A stretch of DNA of 64,000 nucleotides from Coprinellus micaceus (lineage: Eukaryota; Basidiomycota; Agaricomycetes; Agaricales; Psathyrellaceae): contig OX596337.1 of NCBI GenBank assembly GCA_951394405.1, forward strand, positions 3,782,001 to 3,846,000, read 5' to 3'. How positions within the stretch are numbered: position 1 is the stretch's first letter; every line of letters begins with the position of its first letter. Positions 1 to 10,302 of the stretch are shown in pieces. The translations under genes were made by a program, and so were the position numbers. Under the pieces are notes generated by a model that was not told where the DNA came from, ran no database searches, and was given only the letters and a program-made list of their open reading frames with translations.

Positions 1-2714
1 TAGGCGCTGCGCTAGCGGACGATGGCGGCGCAGGCGGTGGGGGCATGGCTGGGGACGACGTCTGGCGCTTCAACACACTGCTACTTGGTGCGCCGCTGGT
101 CCTATTCGTGTTGGCATGCGTTGTAGACGTCGACGAGCTACTAGACGGCCTCGAATTAGGGTACCTTGAGTTGTGGTATTGATATTCCCGTTCGTATCTC
201 GTCGGTGAGGGGGATTCGCGTCTCTTCTGCGCTTGGGGTTGAACCGGGGAGGGATATGGGGCCAGAGACGATCTGGAGGACGGCCCTGCAAGTCTACGCT
301 CCAATGGCTCGAACCTTGTGAGTTTATCCTCAGATTGGGATAGGGACGAGGATCTTGGGGTCGCGGCTTGCGGCACGGTGGACTCGGAGTTGAGGAGGAC
401 CAAGAGGTCGGTGGCCCAGCGACCGAGCAATGGGGACGCCAGTGGAGACGCCAGGCTTCTGCTGTGCTGCTCGACGGAATTAAGAACAGCATCTCGGACT
501 GGGTCAAATGCAGGGGGCATTTTTATATGAAGCTTGGAAATTCTACTAATAGTCGAGGTACTACCAGGCCATCCGTCACACTTTTGTATGCACATGTTTA
601 CCAACACCCTCCCTCTACTGCCGCCGCTCCCACCGACCCAGCCTTCCACCGTAATGGTGGAGGAGAGGGTGGAATGATAGGTGATAGGTGATATTACGGG
701 CGTCTAAATGCAGGCACAGCCCCTATCTTTCTGTAAATTTCTTCACATTTCACTGGTATGCTGCGTTGGAATTACGCGCTGCGTACTGCTACTGGGATTC
801 TCTCTATATATTTTGGTCAAAGTGTCGGGGGAGGGTACAAACTTCGACGCCACCCCAATTAGTATTCAGAGGCGAACACAATTGCTCCCCCTGCCCTGAA
901 ATTGTTGGGAATTTGGAAACAGTCCCTGCGCGCTGGCCTCATCGACGAATCTAGGAAAGTCTCATAAAGCGTAACCTTTAGGAAGCCTTAGTAGATAGCT
1001 GTTTCACTTCCAGGTAGACATACGGAAAGGGAGTGGAGGGCGACGTTTTTCAGCGCGTTCATGCTGTACATGTCGCGAAAGCCGAAATGTGCCAATTCTT
1101 CCTGAGCAAAACTGGTACACGTATCATCCCAAGTCTCTGGAAAGGAACTTTGACGGCTGAGAAAAGTACTAGTACAGAGATTTGGGACGGTGTGATATCA
1201 TAAACCCAAGCCTCTGGAGTCAAACCTGCGTTGGTGTACTGGCCCAATATATTTTGGAGCAACCTCTTACAGCATAGGTGCCACAGCGCTACTCCAAACA
1301 AAACTGGACCCTGCCATCGAACTTGAATACGCAATTATCGCACCAGTGCCTTATGATCAGGCAAAAATCGCCTCGCCTCCAACACGATCCAAGGAACCCA
1401 CCCTCAGCTCCGACAGGTGCCTTCTCTTCATCTCGCATATCAAACCCCGACACGCCCCCCCAAGCGAGCGCTTTCAGAAATCGGTCAATTGAAGGAGGGT
1501 TGCTTGGCGTTTCGGATGGACCTCTGCTGTGCTCAAGTACTGAGTGTTGAGTTGAGCGTCAGTTGAGGTTTGCGTGGTGCTAGGACGCTGAGGAGACGCA
1601 CCAGGTACAAGCCCTGCAGCTTCACGCGTCGACCTCCTGTTGGTCTCAACGCATACGTCACTAACTAGCAATGCTAAAAGCTAAAATATAAATCGATCTT
1701 CTCGCGAAATGGTTTAGGTCGCTTTCGTTCCGTGTCTCCAAGTCGACGGCATCGAATTCTCCCCTTACACACGGGGTACAAGGAGTACTTTGACGTGAAG
1801 CCAATCAACGTCATTTACGGTATCTCAGTGCTAAGCGGTGTGCGTACCCGCGTCCGATCCCTCGTCCTGAAGGCGTACCCCTGGGCCACCCAGAGTACTC
1901 CAATATGTGGTCATGAATCGCGCTCATCGGAACGACGGTCCAAAGTTGAATTCGGTGGTGCCCGGATAATCTCCGTTAGTGCGACATCTTCCATGGTTCC
2001 CTGGCACGTTCCAGCGCTTGGACATGGTTCCGTAAGACCAGGGTTAGACACGAGGGTTAATATAGCAAAGATAGAATGGAGAGGAGCGTAGGATGACGGG
2101 TTCCAAGTATTCGAAGGGGGACTCAACAGCACTGTGGCGGCACTGGGGTTCGCCGTTGACGACCCTGTAAGTAAGTAAGAAAGGACGCCAATCCCACGAT
2201 ACCTATTTCCGTATCTGCCTCGTGCTCACCCTACTTTAGGCGACCTAGTCGTGGATTTGCGTTCACACTGGGGTTGGGGCACGGGGCGCTGGGCGCTTAA
2301 TTACAACGGAGTTGGTGGGAGAAATGATGGCAAACCCCAATCCAATCAACCCCATAATTAACCAGCTTCTTATCTTATCAGAGCGCTTCTAATAGTCATC
2401 AGCTTCCATGCCCCGATGGCCGCAGTTTTAGACTACCGAGGTCCGAAGCGTTCCCGCCCGGCCTTCCGTGTATCCGACCTCGAGAATAACGGAGAGGGGA
2501 ACAAGGAAGGAAGGAGGAAGGAAGAGCTGGCGCTACTTAGAAGATAGCAGTATTCGTACATTTCAACTTTTAAACTAATTCAATAAACCAAAAGACTTCC
2601 CCAAGACCTTCCCCAGATACCAATCAATCAGAAACAGGCGGAGCAACAACACCAGAATACATAGTAATCGTAGTCGAGTCACGAAAACAGAATACCGTCG
2701 ATGTCAGTCAATCA
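1..2714. other. Intergenic stretch with no supportable gene
   Basis: Open frames here are short, lack family resemblance, and overlap on both strands. The frame at 1732-2091 (+) is the longest on the plus strand and matches nothing I know. The first 130 bases are GGC-rich and could be the edge of a gene lying outside the window. A purine-rich GGAAGG tract at about 2490-2525 lies downstream of HOM2. I see no RNA gene. Confidence 0.5.
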
Positions 2715-3930
2715 TCAAGTTGGCACAACGCCCTTGAGTACCGCCAGCTCAGCGTTGATGATGCTGCTCGTCGCCGCACCGATGCTCACGTTGTTCGAGA
2801 GCACAACGAACTTGATATCGAGGACTGGGCACTGCCTGACCCTACCGACGTTCACACCCGCGCCATCCTGGTAGCTCCTGTCGAGCCTCGGCTGAGGCCG
2901 GTCTGGCTCCTCATGCACGGTGATAGTATGCCTCGGGGCGGATGGGCATCCGAGTGCCTTGGCATCGGGAGTGAAAGCCGCAAGCGCCTCCCGGACCTGT
3001 TGAGGGCTGGGTGGTGGGCGCCTAGCGAACCTCACACTCAGACACTCCGTGTGACCATCGATAACCGGTACCCGATTACACGAGGCCGAAACGCGGAGTG
3101 GGTGCCTCGCATGCATGTCAAAGCTCTTGACCCCGGTGTCGCTCTCTGATACGCCTCCGAGGATCTTGAGCGTCTCCCATTCGATCTTCTCTTCTTCGCC
3201 GCTGATGTGGGGCACGACGTTGTCGAGGATGTCGAGGGAGGAGATGCCGGGGTACCCTGCACCGCTGATGGCCTGCATCGTGGTGACGAGGACGAGTTCG
3301 AGAGGCCCGAAGGAGCGTTCGAGGGCGGCGAGGGGGATGACGATGCCCGTCGTCGAGCAGTTGGCGTTGGTGACGATGAAGCCTTTTGAGAGGGGTGGGC
3401 TAAGGAGGGACTGTTGCTGGGGAATGATAGAGAGGTGGCTGGGGTTCACGAAGGGGACGATAAGAGGGACATTAGGGTCGCGCCTGTAGTTTTTGGCATT
3501 GGAGAATACACAGAGGTCGGCGGCTCTGAATGCCGTCTCTGTTGGCACACGATCACCCGTTCAGCGGGATCCTCCAATGAAATGGGGCGAATTGCTCACC
3601 AATATCGCCTGCAGCATCTGCGTCAAGGCCCGAAAAGACGATAGCACATTCGGAAAAGTGCTCTGGCTTGCACTCGTGGACCATCATCTCGCGCACGGAA
3701 CTGGGAATGGCGTTGGGCTGCTTCCAGTTGACGGCGTCCCTGTACTTCTTCCCTGCCGATCGGGGCGATGCACCGAGACGATGCAGCACGAACCATGGGT
3801 GGTTCGACAGGAGGGTAATGAACCTCTGGCCCACCGTGCCCGTCGCACCCAGGACACCAACGTTGATCTGGGGCTGGCTGCGGCCCGACTCGATTCCATC
3901 GCCCTCGATAGCTGCGGTCGCGGTGCTCAT
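2715..3930 (-). CDS. HOM2: Aspartate-semialdehyde dehydrogenase (Hom2)
   Basis: Reduces aspartyl-4-phosphate to aspartate semialdehyde with NADPH, the branch step to threonine, methionine and isoleucine (cytosol). Two exons, complement(join(2715..3538,3600..3930)), give 384 aa, close to the usual fungal length of about 365. The 61-nt intron (3539-3599; GTGAGC donor, CCAACAG acceptor) restores the conserved DIETAFRAADL stretch. Visible motifs: the dinucleotide-binding loop GATGTVGQRF near residues 28-37, the catalytic cysteine in NANCSTTG (about C171), GAGYPGISSLDILDN, and RVPVIDGHTE, which carries the catalytic histidine region. The start at 3930 (MSTATAAIEG) was chosen because the family needs little before the NADP loop. 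An in-frame ATG at 4101 would add 57 Ser/Arg/Pro-rich residues. It is divergent from EMC6 across 787 bp. Identity is very secure; the start is less so. Confidence 0.95.
3539..3599 (-). other. HOM2: Intron of HOM2
   Basis: A 61-nt intron with donor GTGAGC and acceptor CAACAG, splitting codon Glu111 after its first base. It is typical in size for this window. Without removal the frame reads into a stop after PLNG. Confidence 0.9.
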
Positions 3931-4717
3931 GTTGTAGTCGCGGTTGTAGCGGGGCTGTTTTGAAATGGTGGTTCTAGAGGGAGAGGCGTTACTACCAGAG
4001 CCGCCATTCAAACTCGCGGGGCGCTTGGGGAGCATAGAACACAGTGACGGGGCGGACGAACCTGCCTTGATTCGTACTCGAAGCGGATCCCCGACACTCA
4101 AAATAGGGTGGCACGTGATCTTATCGCTCCTTGAACCTGGTGTTGGAAATGGAGAGGTCTAGGTACCTGGAATAGCCTGCTTTTGTGACTAGACCACTGC
4201 GGGGGCGAGGAGGAGAGGACGGGAGGAATTGGGAAGATTTTCGTGCTGAACGTTTATAAGGTCCCACTCGAGTCATCGTTACGGCGGCGTATAGATATTT
4301 CACAACATGTGAATGGCGTAACCGTCTCCATTATCTAATCGGCAAACGTTCTTGAGAAAGCCCGCAGAAAAACCGTATTCACCCTTCCGAGGGAGTATTC
4401 GGACGATCGAGAAGGGGGTGATGGGGAGCAGGTGAGTCAGAACAGCAATTCAAAGGCTTAAAGGCTCTACAAATAATTGTAGTGTGTACAACTATGGCCT
4501 ATCCTTCTTGAGTTTCAAGTCGATATGAAATTATTCAGCGAAATGCCCCTCCTCCTCGAATATTACCATAAGCCCCTATCTTCCCATCGGACACTATGCC
4601 CGACCCTCACGTGCAAGTTCCTGACCAACCACAACGCCGCATCACATCAGCCATCACGCCTTGGCGTCACCGCTCGAACCTCCTCCTCCTCGTTCCTCTC
4701 CAGCTACCACCACCACC
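3931..4717. promoter_or_regulatory. Divergent promoter region between HOM2 and EMC6
   Basis: A 787-bp spacer between two divergently transcribed housekeeping genes, with no gene of its own. The EMC6 side (4520-4717) is CT/CA-rich on the coding strand, as usual for fungal 5' leaders. I see no clear TATA box. In-frame upstream extensions exist for both proteins (ATG at 4101 on minus; an in-frame start at 4661 on plus). Confidence 0.5.
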
Positions 4718-5161
4718 ATGTCCTCCTCCGCCGAAGCCTCCGCCCAGCTGATCTACCCACAAAATGTATTAGCCAACGCCTCTCTTCTCAACGTCAAGTT
4801 CATCTCAGCGTGCTTCGCCGGGGCCGCAGCAGGCATCCTTGGATTGTCAAACTTTAGTGGATTCGCGTTGTTTTTGGCGGCGACGTTGTTGACGAGTGCG
4901 TGCATATTCGGCGTGAATTGCAAGGGGAAGCCGGGGAAGTATGTGCATGGAGGTATTGGGGAGCTAGTGAATCCAGGGCAGGATAACGCGTTTACGTTCG
5001 TGCTTGTGTGGACGTTGTTTTATGGTGGGTGTCGTATCCATATTGGAGAAGGCAGATGCTGATGGGGCTGGAATTTAATAGCCATTGTACATGGTGGGTA
5101 TGCTGTTTCAATAGAGCCTCAGCAAGGTGAACTGACGAAGGGTATCACAGTATACGATTAG
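4718..5161 (+). CDS. EMC6: ER membrane protein complex subunit 6
   Basis: EMC6 is a small subunit of the ER membrane insertase (EMC), which inserts tail-anchored and multipass proteins. The model join(4718..5024,5082..5093,5151..5161) encodes 109 aa, the usual family size (about 110). It starts MSSSAEASAQ after a good CCACCATG context. Three hydrophobic segments are visible: about residues 25-40 (ISACFAGAAAGILGL), 45-64 (FALFLAATLLTSACIFGV) and the end (FVLVWTLFYAIVHVYD). The luminal/cytosolic loop CKGKPGKYVHGGIGELVNPGQDN matches the family. The second exon is only 12 nt and supplies AIVH, giving the conserved FYAIVHVYD end. Skipping it keeps the frame and would give FYVYD. The two 57-nt introns have GTGGGT donors. 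Confidence 0.9.
5082..5093 (+). other. EMC6: 12-nt microexon of EMC6
   Basis: Between introns 5025-5081 and 5094-5150, the bases CCATTGTACATG complete Ala, then encode Ile-Val-His and the first base of Val. Both flanking introns are 57 nt and both start GTGGGT. The second has a CTGAC branch-like sequence near 5132. Exon inclusion is inferred from family conservation of the C-terminal tail. Confidence 0.75.
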
Positions 5162-7934
5162 CCTCGCCACGCCCTCCCACATCTTCCTCGACACCCTTAC
5201 GCATAGATACCCAATCTGTAATTGTGGGTTATTCTCGCTTTGTCATCACTTCCCGCCGACCCTCATATAATTCATATCTCTTCCTAGATTCGCAACGTCC
5301 ACATACTATGGTCGTTCCCTGTACAAAAGCTCTTCCGAACGTCCGAGAGACATATCACTTTGCGCGGAGAAATCATAGGCTTGTGAAACGCAGGGCGAGA
5401 TGCCTGAACTCAGGGATAGGATCCTCCGAAATGATGAGGCATTGTGCCCCACCCTCATCTTCAGTCATTGGGAAGCAGCCGCATCTGGATGTGGGCTCTC
5501 CATGACCGGGAAACAGGACAGAATACGCTTTCTGAATGAGGGCTCGCGGAGGTCTCGTATAGCGTCCCGAGCGTACCCCTTGCCCTAAAATCTAGTGCCC
5601 CCTTCTATTCACAGCGACTAGGCTTCCCGCTGATTTGATTCGGCGCTTGTGAGTACGGGTTCACCCTTCAACTTCAACGTGAACCTTCCAACGTCAAATA
5701 CGGGTAAGCCTCCCTGCCTCACACCCGTCGATCTCGTCTGACGCCCCCATTCCCGTCATAGGCATGTGTAACTATCAGGGTCCACCAGGAAGGGTTCATG
5801 CACAAATGAACCCACTTTCCTTTCCAGTCTACCGAACTTCATATTCACTCCTTCAGGCTCGGCGTCACACTGAAAAGCCCGATCGACAAACCCTTCCGTT
5901 CTTATGCGTCGAGTCACTCAATTTCTATTCCAAATTCATTGACTTCGTGATAGGCCTTGACTTTTCAGGTTAGTCACATGAAGGACGATCCCGCTGCGGA
6001 ACCAGTCGCACCCGACCTGCGTGAAGGGAGAAAAAAATGCAGGGTCGAGGCAAGGTACAGACGCCGCCACAAACCCTTGAGAGCCTCGAGCTCGACCCTC
6101 GACCCTCAGTGTTCCTTAGCGCCCCTGGCACGCCGGCAACTTCAATCACGGGCACTCATCCACCGGAGGCGAACTCGCGTGGTGATATGATCCCGCGAAT
6201 CGGTGGCGGAGGGTGACCAAGTGGGTGCTAAGGGGTGCTAGTCAATCTTCTGGGGTACGTCTCCTCGTCGGGTATTCCGTGGTCATCCCTTTCAAACCCT
6301 TCAGCCTTCTCGATCCCTCATACTCATGGGACAAGCGAAGCCGCATATTCTTTCGAAGGCCGAGTTGGTTTCGTTTGGCCCCATTCTTGGCACGATTTAC
6401 AGGTCAGATCGCTCTGCCTGTGCCCCATTTCTCTACTACACCCTAGAGGCGCTAGTTCTAATCCCTCGGTTGTCGGTTTCGCACTTTGAGGGTGGCCGCG
6501 TTCCCTCTCAGAAGTTGTGATCAAGCAGTGATCGTTCGTGAAGAAGCTGGAGAAAACCTAACAGCACACACTCGAGCCTCGAACCCGAAGTAACTACGCC
6601 GTAAGTAACGGCCTTTCCTCTTCTCACTGGTCAGGTTCTCCCGCCCGAGTCTTTCTTCCCTTCTCATCATTTCGTAAGCTCTAGGTTTCGAAGCCCATCG
6701 TTGCGACAATTTTGTTACGCACTACCACCCCATGACATCCCGGATCAACGTTATTGAATAGCATGGCGAGTGCTTCGTCGCACTAATTTCAAGGGAATTT
6801 CTCCTTCGAAATTCCAGGTTTTTTGTTTGAGTGGATAAAGAAGTGGGCAAGGGTGCGAGGATCCCACCAGGGATCTTGGGTACGTACGAAAAGAGACAGC
6901 CCGCGTTTCAGCCTCTTTCCTTATTGCGTCTTAGCTGTTAAATGAATTGGGCGTGAGGGCGTCGAAAAGGCACCGTATATCAACGACGTTCATTTGCCAT
7001 CCATCCACATAGAACGGTAGAACCTCCAGGAGAAGAAAAAAAAGACCCATGAAGAATCAAGAAGGTGATCCAGACGCTTGGGTCGATTTGTCCTTATCCT
7101 GGTGGATCCTGGTTTCTGCCACACCGGTGAAAACGAGCGGCCCCATGATTCCTCCATGTACGGCCTGTCCTGGGATACTCCTCCAAGTCCCGGAGACGTC
7201 AAATACGCCCGCGGTCGTCGTCGTCGTCAAGTGTGCGGAATGAGAGCGAGATACCGCGTCTTCGCCACAGATCCGATCCACCTTCGCCACGTGTCGTCGG
7301 TTCAAGGCCCAAGGGGATGGAATCGCGTGCGCAATCCCACGTGGCATGACATGACAGTATTTGTGAAAGGTGGTTAGCGTGGCTGTGATCTGCATCCCCT
7401 TCTAACGCTGCACCATTAATGAGCCCTGTGCTCGCCCAGCCAGAATCGGGTCTCGGAAACTATCACGGCGCAAACGGGGTGTGCTGGGAAGCCACCCTTG
7501 GATTAGGGAGCAGGGGGCGTTCCGGCTCGGAGCGCACAGACGTATTCGAGTCGCGACTCGGCCAGATCCATCTCACACTGATCAAAGATGATTCTGAGAT
7601 TCGTCTCAATTCAGGCTCAGGATATGATGATGTACAGGGAAAGGAAGACAAGAGGAAAGAGGGCCTAGACGGATGATGTGGATATGGGGTTGGTGGCCCG
7701 GTGCGACTCGCGGTTAAAGGCTGCGGCCAGCGCAAATTTGGTGGGAGCAGACCTGATCTACCATCTCTTGTTGGTCCCACCACAACACACGACACCAGCC
7801 GCTACCGCCGCCCTGGGTATATTAGGCGCGCAATTCAATCTCGTCGCTTGATCCCTCCCCCTTCTCCAACGACCTCTCCCTCCATCCCTTCCTTCTCGGT
7901 TCACCACCCCTCGACCACAATTGCTGTTGACGTC
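5162..7934. other. Long intergenic region
   Basis: About 2.8 kb with many short frames on both strands, none with a recognisable domain, good start context or consistent splice structure. A (GTC)n-like stretch lies near 7214-7230. The last 120 bases are the promoter and CT-rich leader of the DUF6593 gene. I see no RNA gene. Confidence 0.45.
7818..7824 (+). promoter_or_regulatory. TATA box of DUF6593 copy 1
   Basis: TATATTA lies about 110 bp before the ATG at 7935. It is followed by a strongly CT-rich leader (about 7855-7915), the arrangement expected for a fungal promoter. The second DUF6593 copy at 23.8 kb lacks both the TATA box and the leader. Confidence 0.6.
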
Positions 7935-8791
7935 ATGGCATCGTCCTCAAGCGCAACATATACTCTTCTTCAGTACGGCGACGACCCATTCAAACATAGC
8001 TTCGCGGACTTGCAGGGAAATGTGGCATTTACGATGTACGTAGCTCGCTACTGCACCCTCCCATCCTTGTGGCGCAGTAGACTGATCTCGACGCTCCACC
8101 AGAAACGAGGTGCATATTCACCGGAGACATCCTATCCGTCCATCCCTAATAACTTTCTTCCCCTTCCCTTCTCTCACCTCGATCCGCCATCCACAATCCA
8201 GGCCATGCGCGACCCCAACAAAATTATTCGGCTGATAAGAGAAGAGCCCTGGGCGGCTGCACATTCGTCCTATATCATGGGCCCCGACAAATCGTATTTC
8301 TTCTTCGGAGCAGAGGAAAGGCCTGGATATGTCGTATATGGAAACAGCCAGATAAAGATATCCATGGAGTTCTTCCTCAGGCCGGGCAAGAAAGAGGGCA
8401 GTACGTACGTGAAACATTTTTGCTTTGACATTTCGCGCGAGAACTCGATGTGCTGAAGCTCAACTCGTGGCAGATCGCGTTACTTCCGGACGCAAACTGG
8501 GCAGCACTTCAAATGGAAGGTAATTAGCACACATAAAATGGAGGTGAGCACCATTCCACCTCTCCACGAAGCCCAGACCCATTTCTCACTGTGATCTCTA
8601 TCTCCGCTTCGTTTCTCTTCTCTGAACAGTGCCAGGACGACAAACACCGGAGACTCGCTGTGTGGGAAGTCAGCCCTCCAGACGAAGAGAACTTCGGCCG
8701 CCTCGTACTGGGGCATGCTTCCCTAGCGATGGTCACGGAGATCCTCACCTCGCTCACGCTGAACCGTATGGCTCAAGCCCTGGGGTGGTAG
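7935..8791 (+). CDS. DUF6593-type protein, copy 1
   Basis: Function unknown. The fold resembles the basidiomycete DUF6593 family: a beta-rich domain with a SRYF..tGqhFkW core and a C-terminal EIltSLtLNRM helix. Model join(7935..8039,8202..8404,8474..8543,8630..8791) gives 179 aa. Exon 1 encodes MASSSSATYTLLQYGDDPF..NVAFTMY. Exon 2 begins AMRDPNKIIRLIREEPW and contains GPDKSYFFFG and PGYVVYGNSQI. Exon 3 gives SRYFRTQTGQHFKWK. Exon 4 gives RRLAVWEVSPP and ends RMAQALGW. The exon 1 donor (GTAGCT, 162-nt intron) is the weakest junction. The intron is stopless and a multiple of three, so retention would not break the frame. Differences from copy 2 within exon 4 are largely silent in this frame, which argues for selection on the protein. 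Confidence 0.72.
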
Positions 8792-9090
8792 TCCGTTCGC
8801 GAGGTCCAGACCTCCCTTCCCCGGCGGATGAGGTAAGGCGTCTATTTGGCCAAGAGGTCGCTCGCCACCATCTCGGTCTTCCTGCCATACAAGAGCTGCG
8901 ACGATCATGATAGAGGCGACCCGCGCTTCCCCTTTCTCCCTGGGTCAATTTGATCAGATGCGATACGAGAACATGGATGGCTATCCGAACCGCTCCCTGC
9001 TATAGCTCGCCCAGATGACCCCATGACTCCGAACCTCTCACTCCCCTTTCAGCTACCACGCACCACCAGCGACCTCCTTGACGACGCAAT
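7935..9090 (+). repeat. Duplicated segment, left copy (DUF6593 gene and 3' flank)
   Basis: This stretch recurs near 23807-24930 at high similarity, including introns and about 300 bp of downstream non-coding DNA (for example the shared text around CGCTCCCTGCTATAGC near 8990 and 24825). The upstream promoters are not shared, so the duplicated unit begins just before the ATG. Confidence 0.8.
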
Positions 9091-10302
9091 CGTTCAGGTT
9101 CTATCTTGCAATACACACCGAGGCTGGATGGAGTCATACCGCGGTTCGCGTGCGCGTGCAGACCGTCATGAGCTCCGTTCCGCCTTGGTAGCCTGGTGCT
9201 TATGTCGTCAGCGCCTGTGTTTGTGTGGTAGCCCGATAGTTCATACCCTCGCGAACCAGCCACACTCAAGGCGTCATACCTCAAGCACTACCGACCCCAC
9301 CCTGGTCTATACAATTATTACAACCAATTCTCTCCCCTCCAAGCATCACGCTGGCTCTCCGTCTCTTCGTTTTTCAGCTTCCTATTTCACCGATCTTTGC
9401 ACCCCGCGTCTTCCATCTCCAGCCGCACTGCATCACCTTTCTGACGAATACTTCTTATTTCTTTTTATTCCCACTCTATCTCTCCCTTGCATTCAACCCC
9501 TTCATCCCATTTTTCCCTTACGTGCCCGCCGCAATTCATTCACGACTCACGACATGACCTCCCTCCAACGCCACTCAATCCCACTGTATTGTTTTGTGTA
9601 CGCAAACCTTCCAGAACCGCTCGTCCATACCTCGTGTATCATTTAGTCATTTAGCGATATCGTACTACTCCCCAATAATCACTTGTTTCCTTACCTTTCC
9701 CCCGACACCTACGGCCTACCCCACGGGTCATGACCGGCAAAAGCTGTGATTAGGCGCCCCTGCACAGGTACGCTTGGTCATTAAATCATACCCCGTGCAT
9801 TCATCTCGGGTTTCCCAATTCAAGTCCTTCTCGTCATCCCCGTATACCGCTGTCATAATTCTCGTCCTCGTGTCTTGGGGGGCGTCTTTTCCACATTCAT
9901 TTTAAGCCCTTTCTTCACACTCGGTACCCACTTCATTCTCACCCGGCCTTGAACAGGACACAACCCCCAAACTTTATCAATCGAGGTACTGAACTATAAA
10001 CCGGCGCAAGCGCCCAATGTCCAAGCTAGGAAACTTCGGCTCAGTGCTTTGTCACTTTCCATGGCTGTCATCTTCGTTGCTAGTGACTAAATCCGCGGCA
10101 ACCCCAGATGCGTCGAATTCAATTCACTGAGCCCCATGGTGCGTCTAGATTCTAGAAATACATTATCTTGGTCCCCCTTTGCTATCGGCCAATCACGAGG
10201 TTACAAACTACCGAGCTAGTCCTGCTCTTTTCCATTCTATCGCCCGTATCCCCGAATCAACGTTAGGCGTTTTGTTGGATCCCTGCTCGACGAAGCAGGG
10301 GA
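8792..10302. other. Intergenic, CT-rich, no supportable gene
   Basis: The first 300 bp are the 3' flank of the DUF6593 duplication. The rest is CT-rich on the plus strand (9300-10000). A 207-codon frame at 9023-9646 is low in complexity, follows the base skew and shows no domain, so I do not call it a gene. Confidence 0.5.

Noticed and set aside
3115..3963. Plus-strand frames opposite HOM2 (up to 156 codons)
   Set aside because: They are shadows of the conserved dehydrogenase on the minus strand.
5025..5150. Single 126-nt intron in EMC6 instead of two introns with a microexon
   Set aside because: It keeps the frame but removes the conserved AIVH of the C-terminal helix; both 57-nt introns have good signals.
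7701..7934. N-terminal extension of DUF6593 copy 1 by 78 in-frame codons
   Set aside because: The stretch contains the TATA box and CT-rich leader and is absent from copy 2.
8405..8473. Apparent 2-base frameshift of DUF6593 copy 1 relative to copy 2, giving a premature stop
   Set aside because: The difference lies inside an intron (GTACGTGAAA...GGCAG). With that intron removed both copies give SRYF..TGQHFKWK and remain intact.
9023..9646. 207-codon plus frame
   Set aside because: Composition follows the local CT skew, with no domain, start context or splice evidence.
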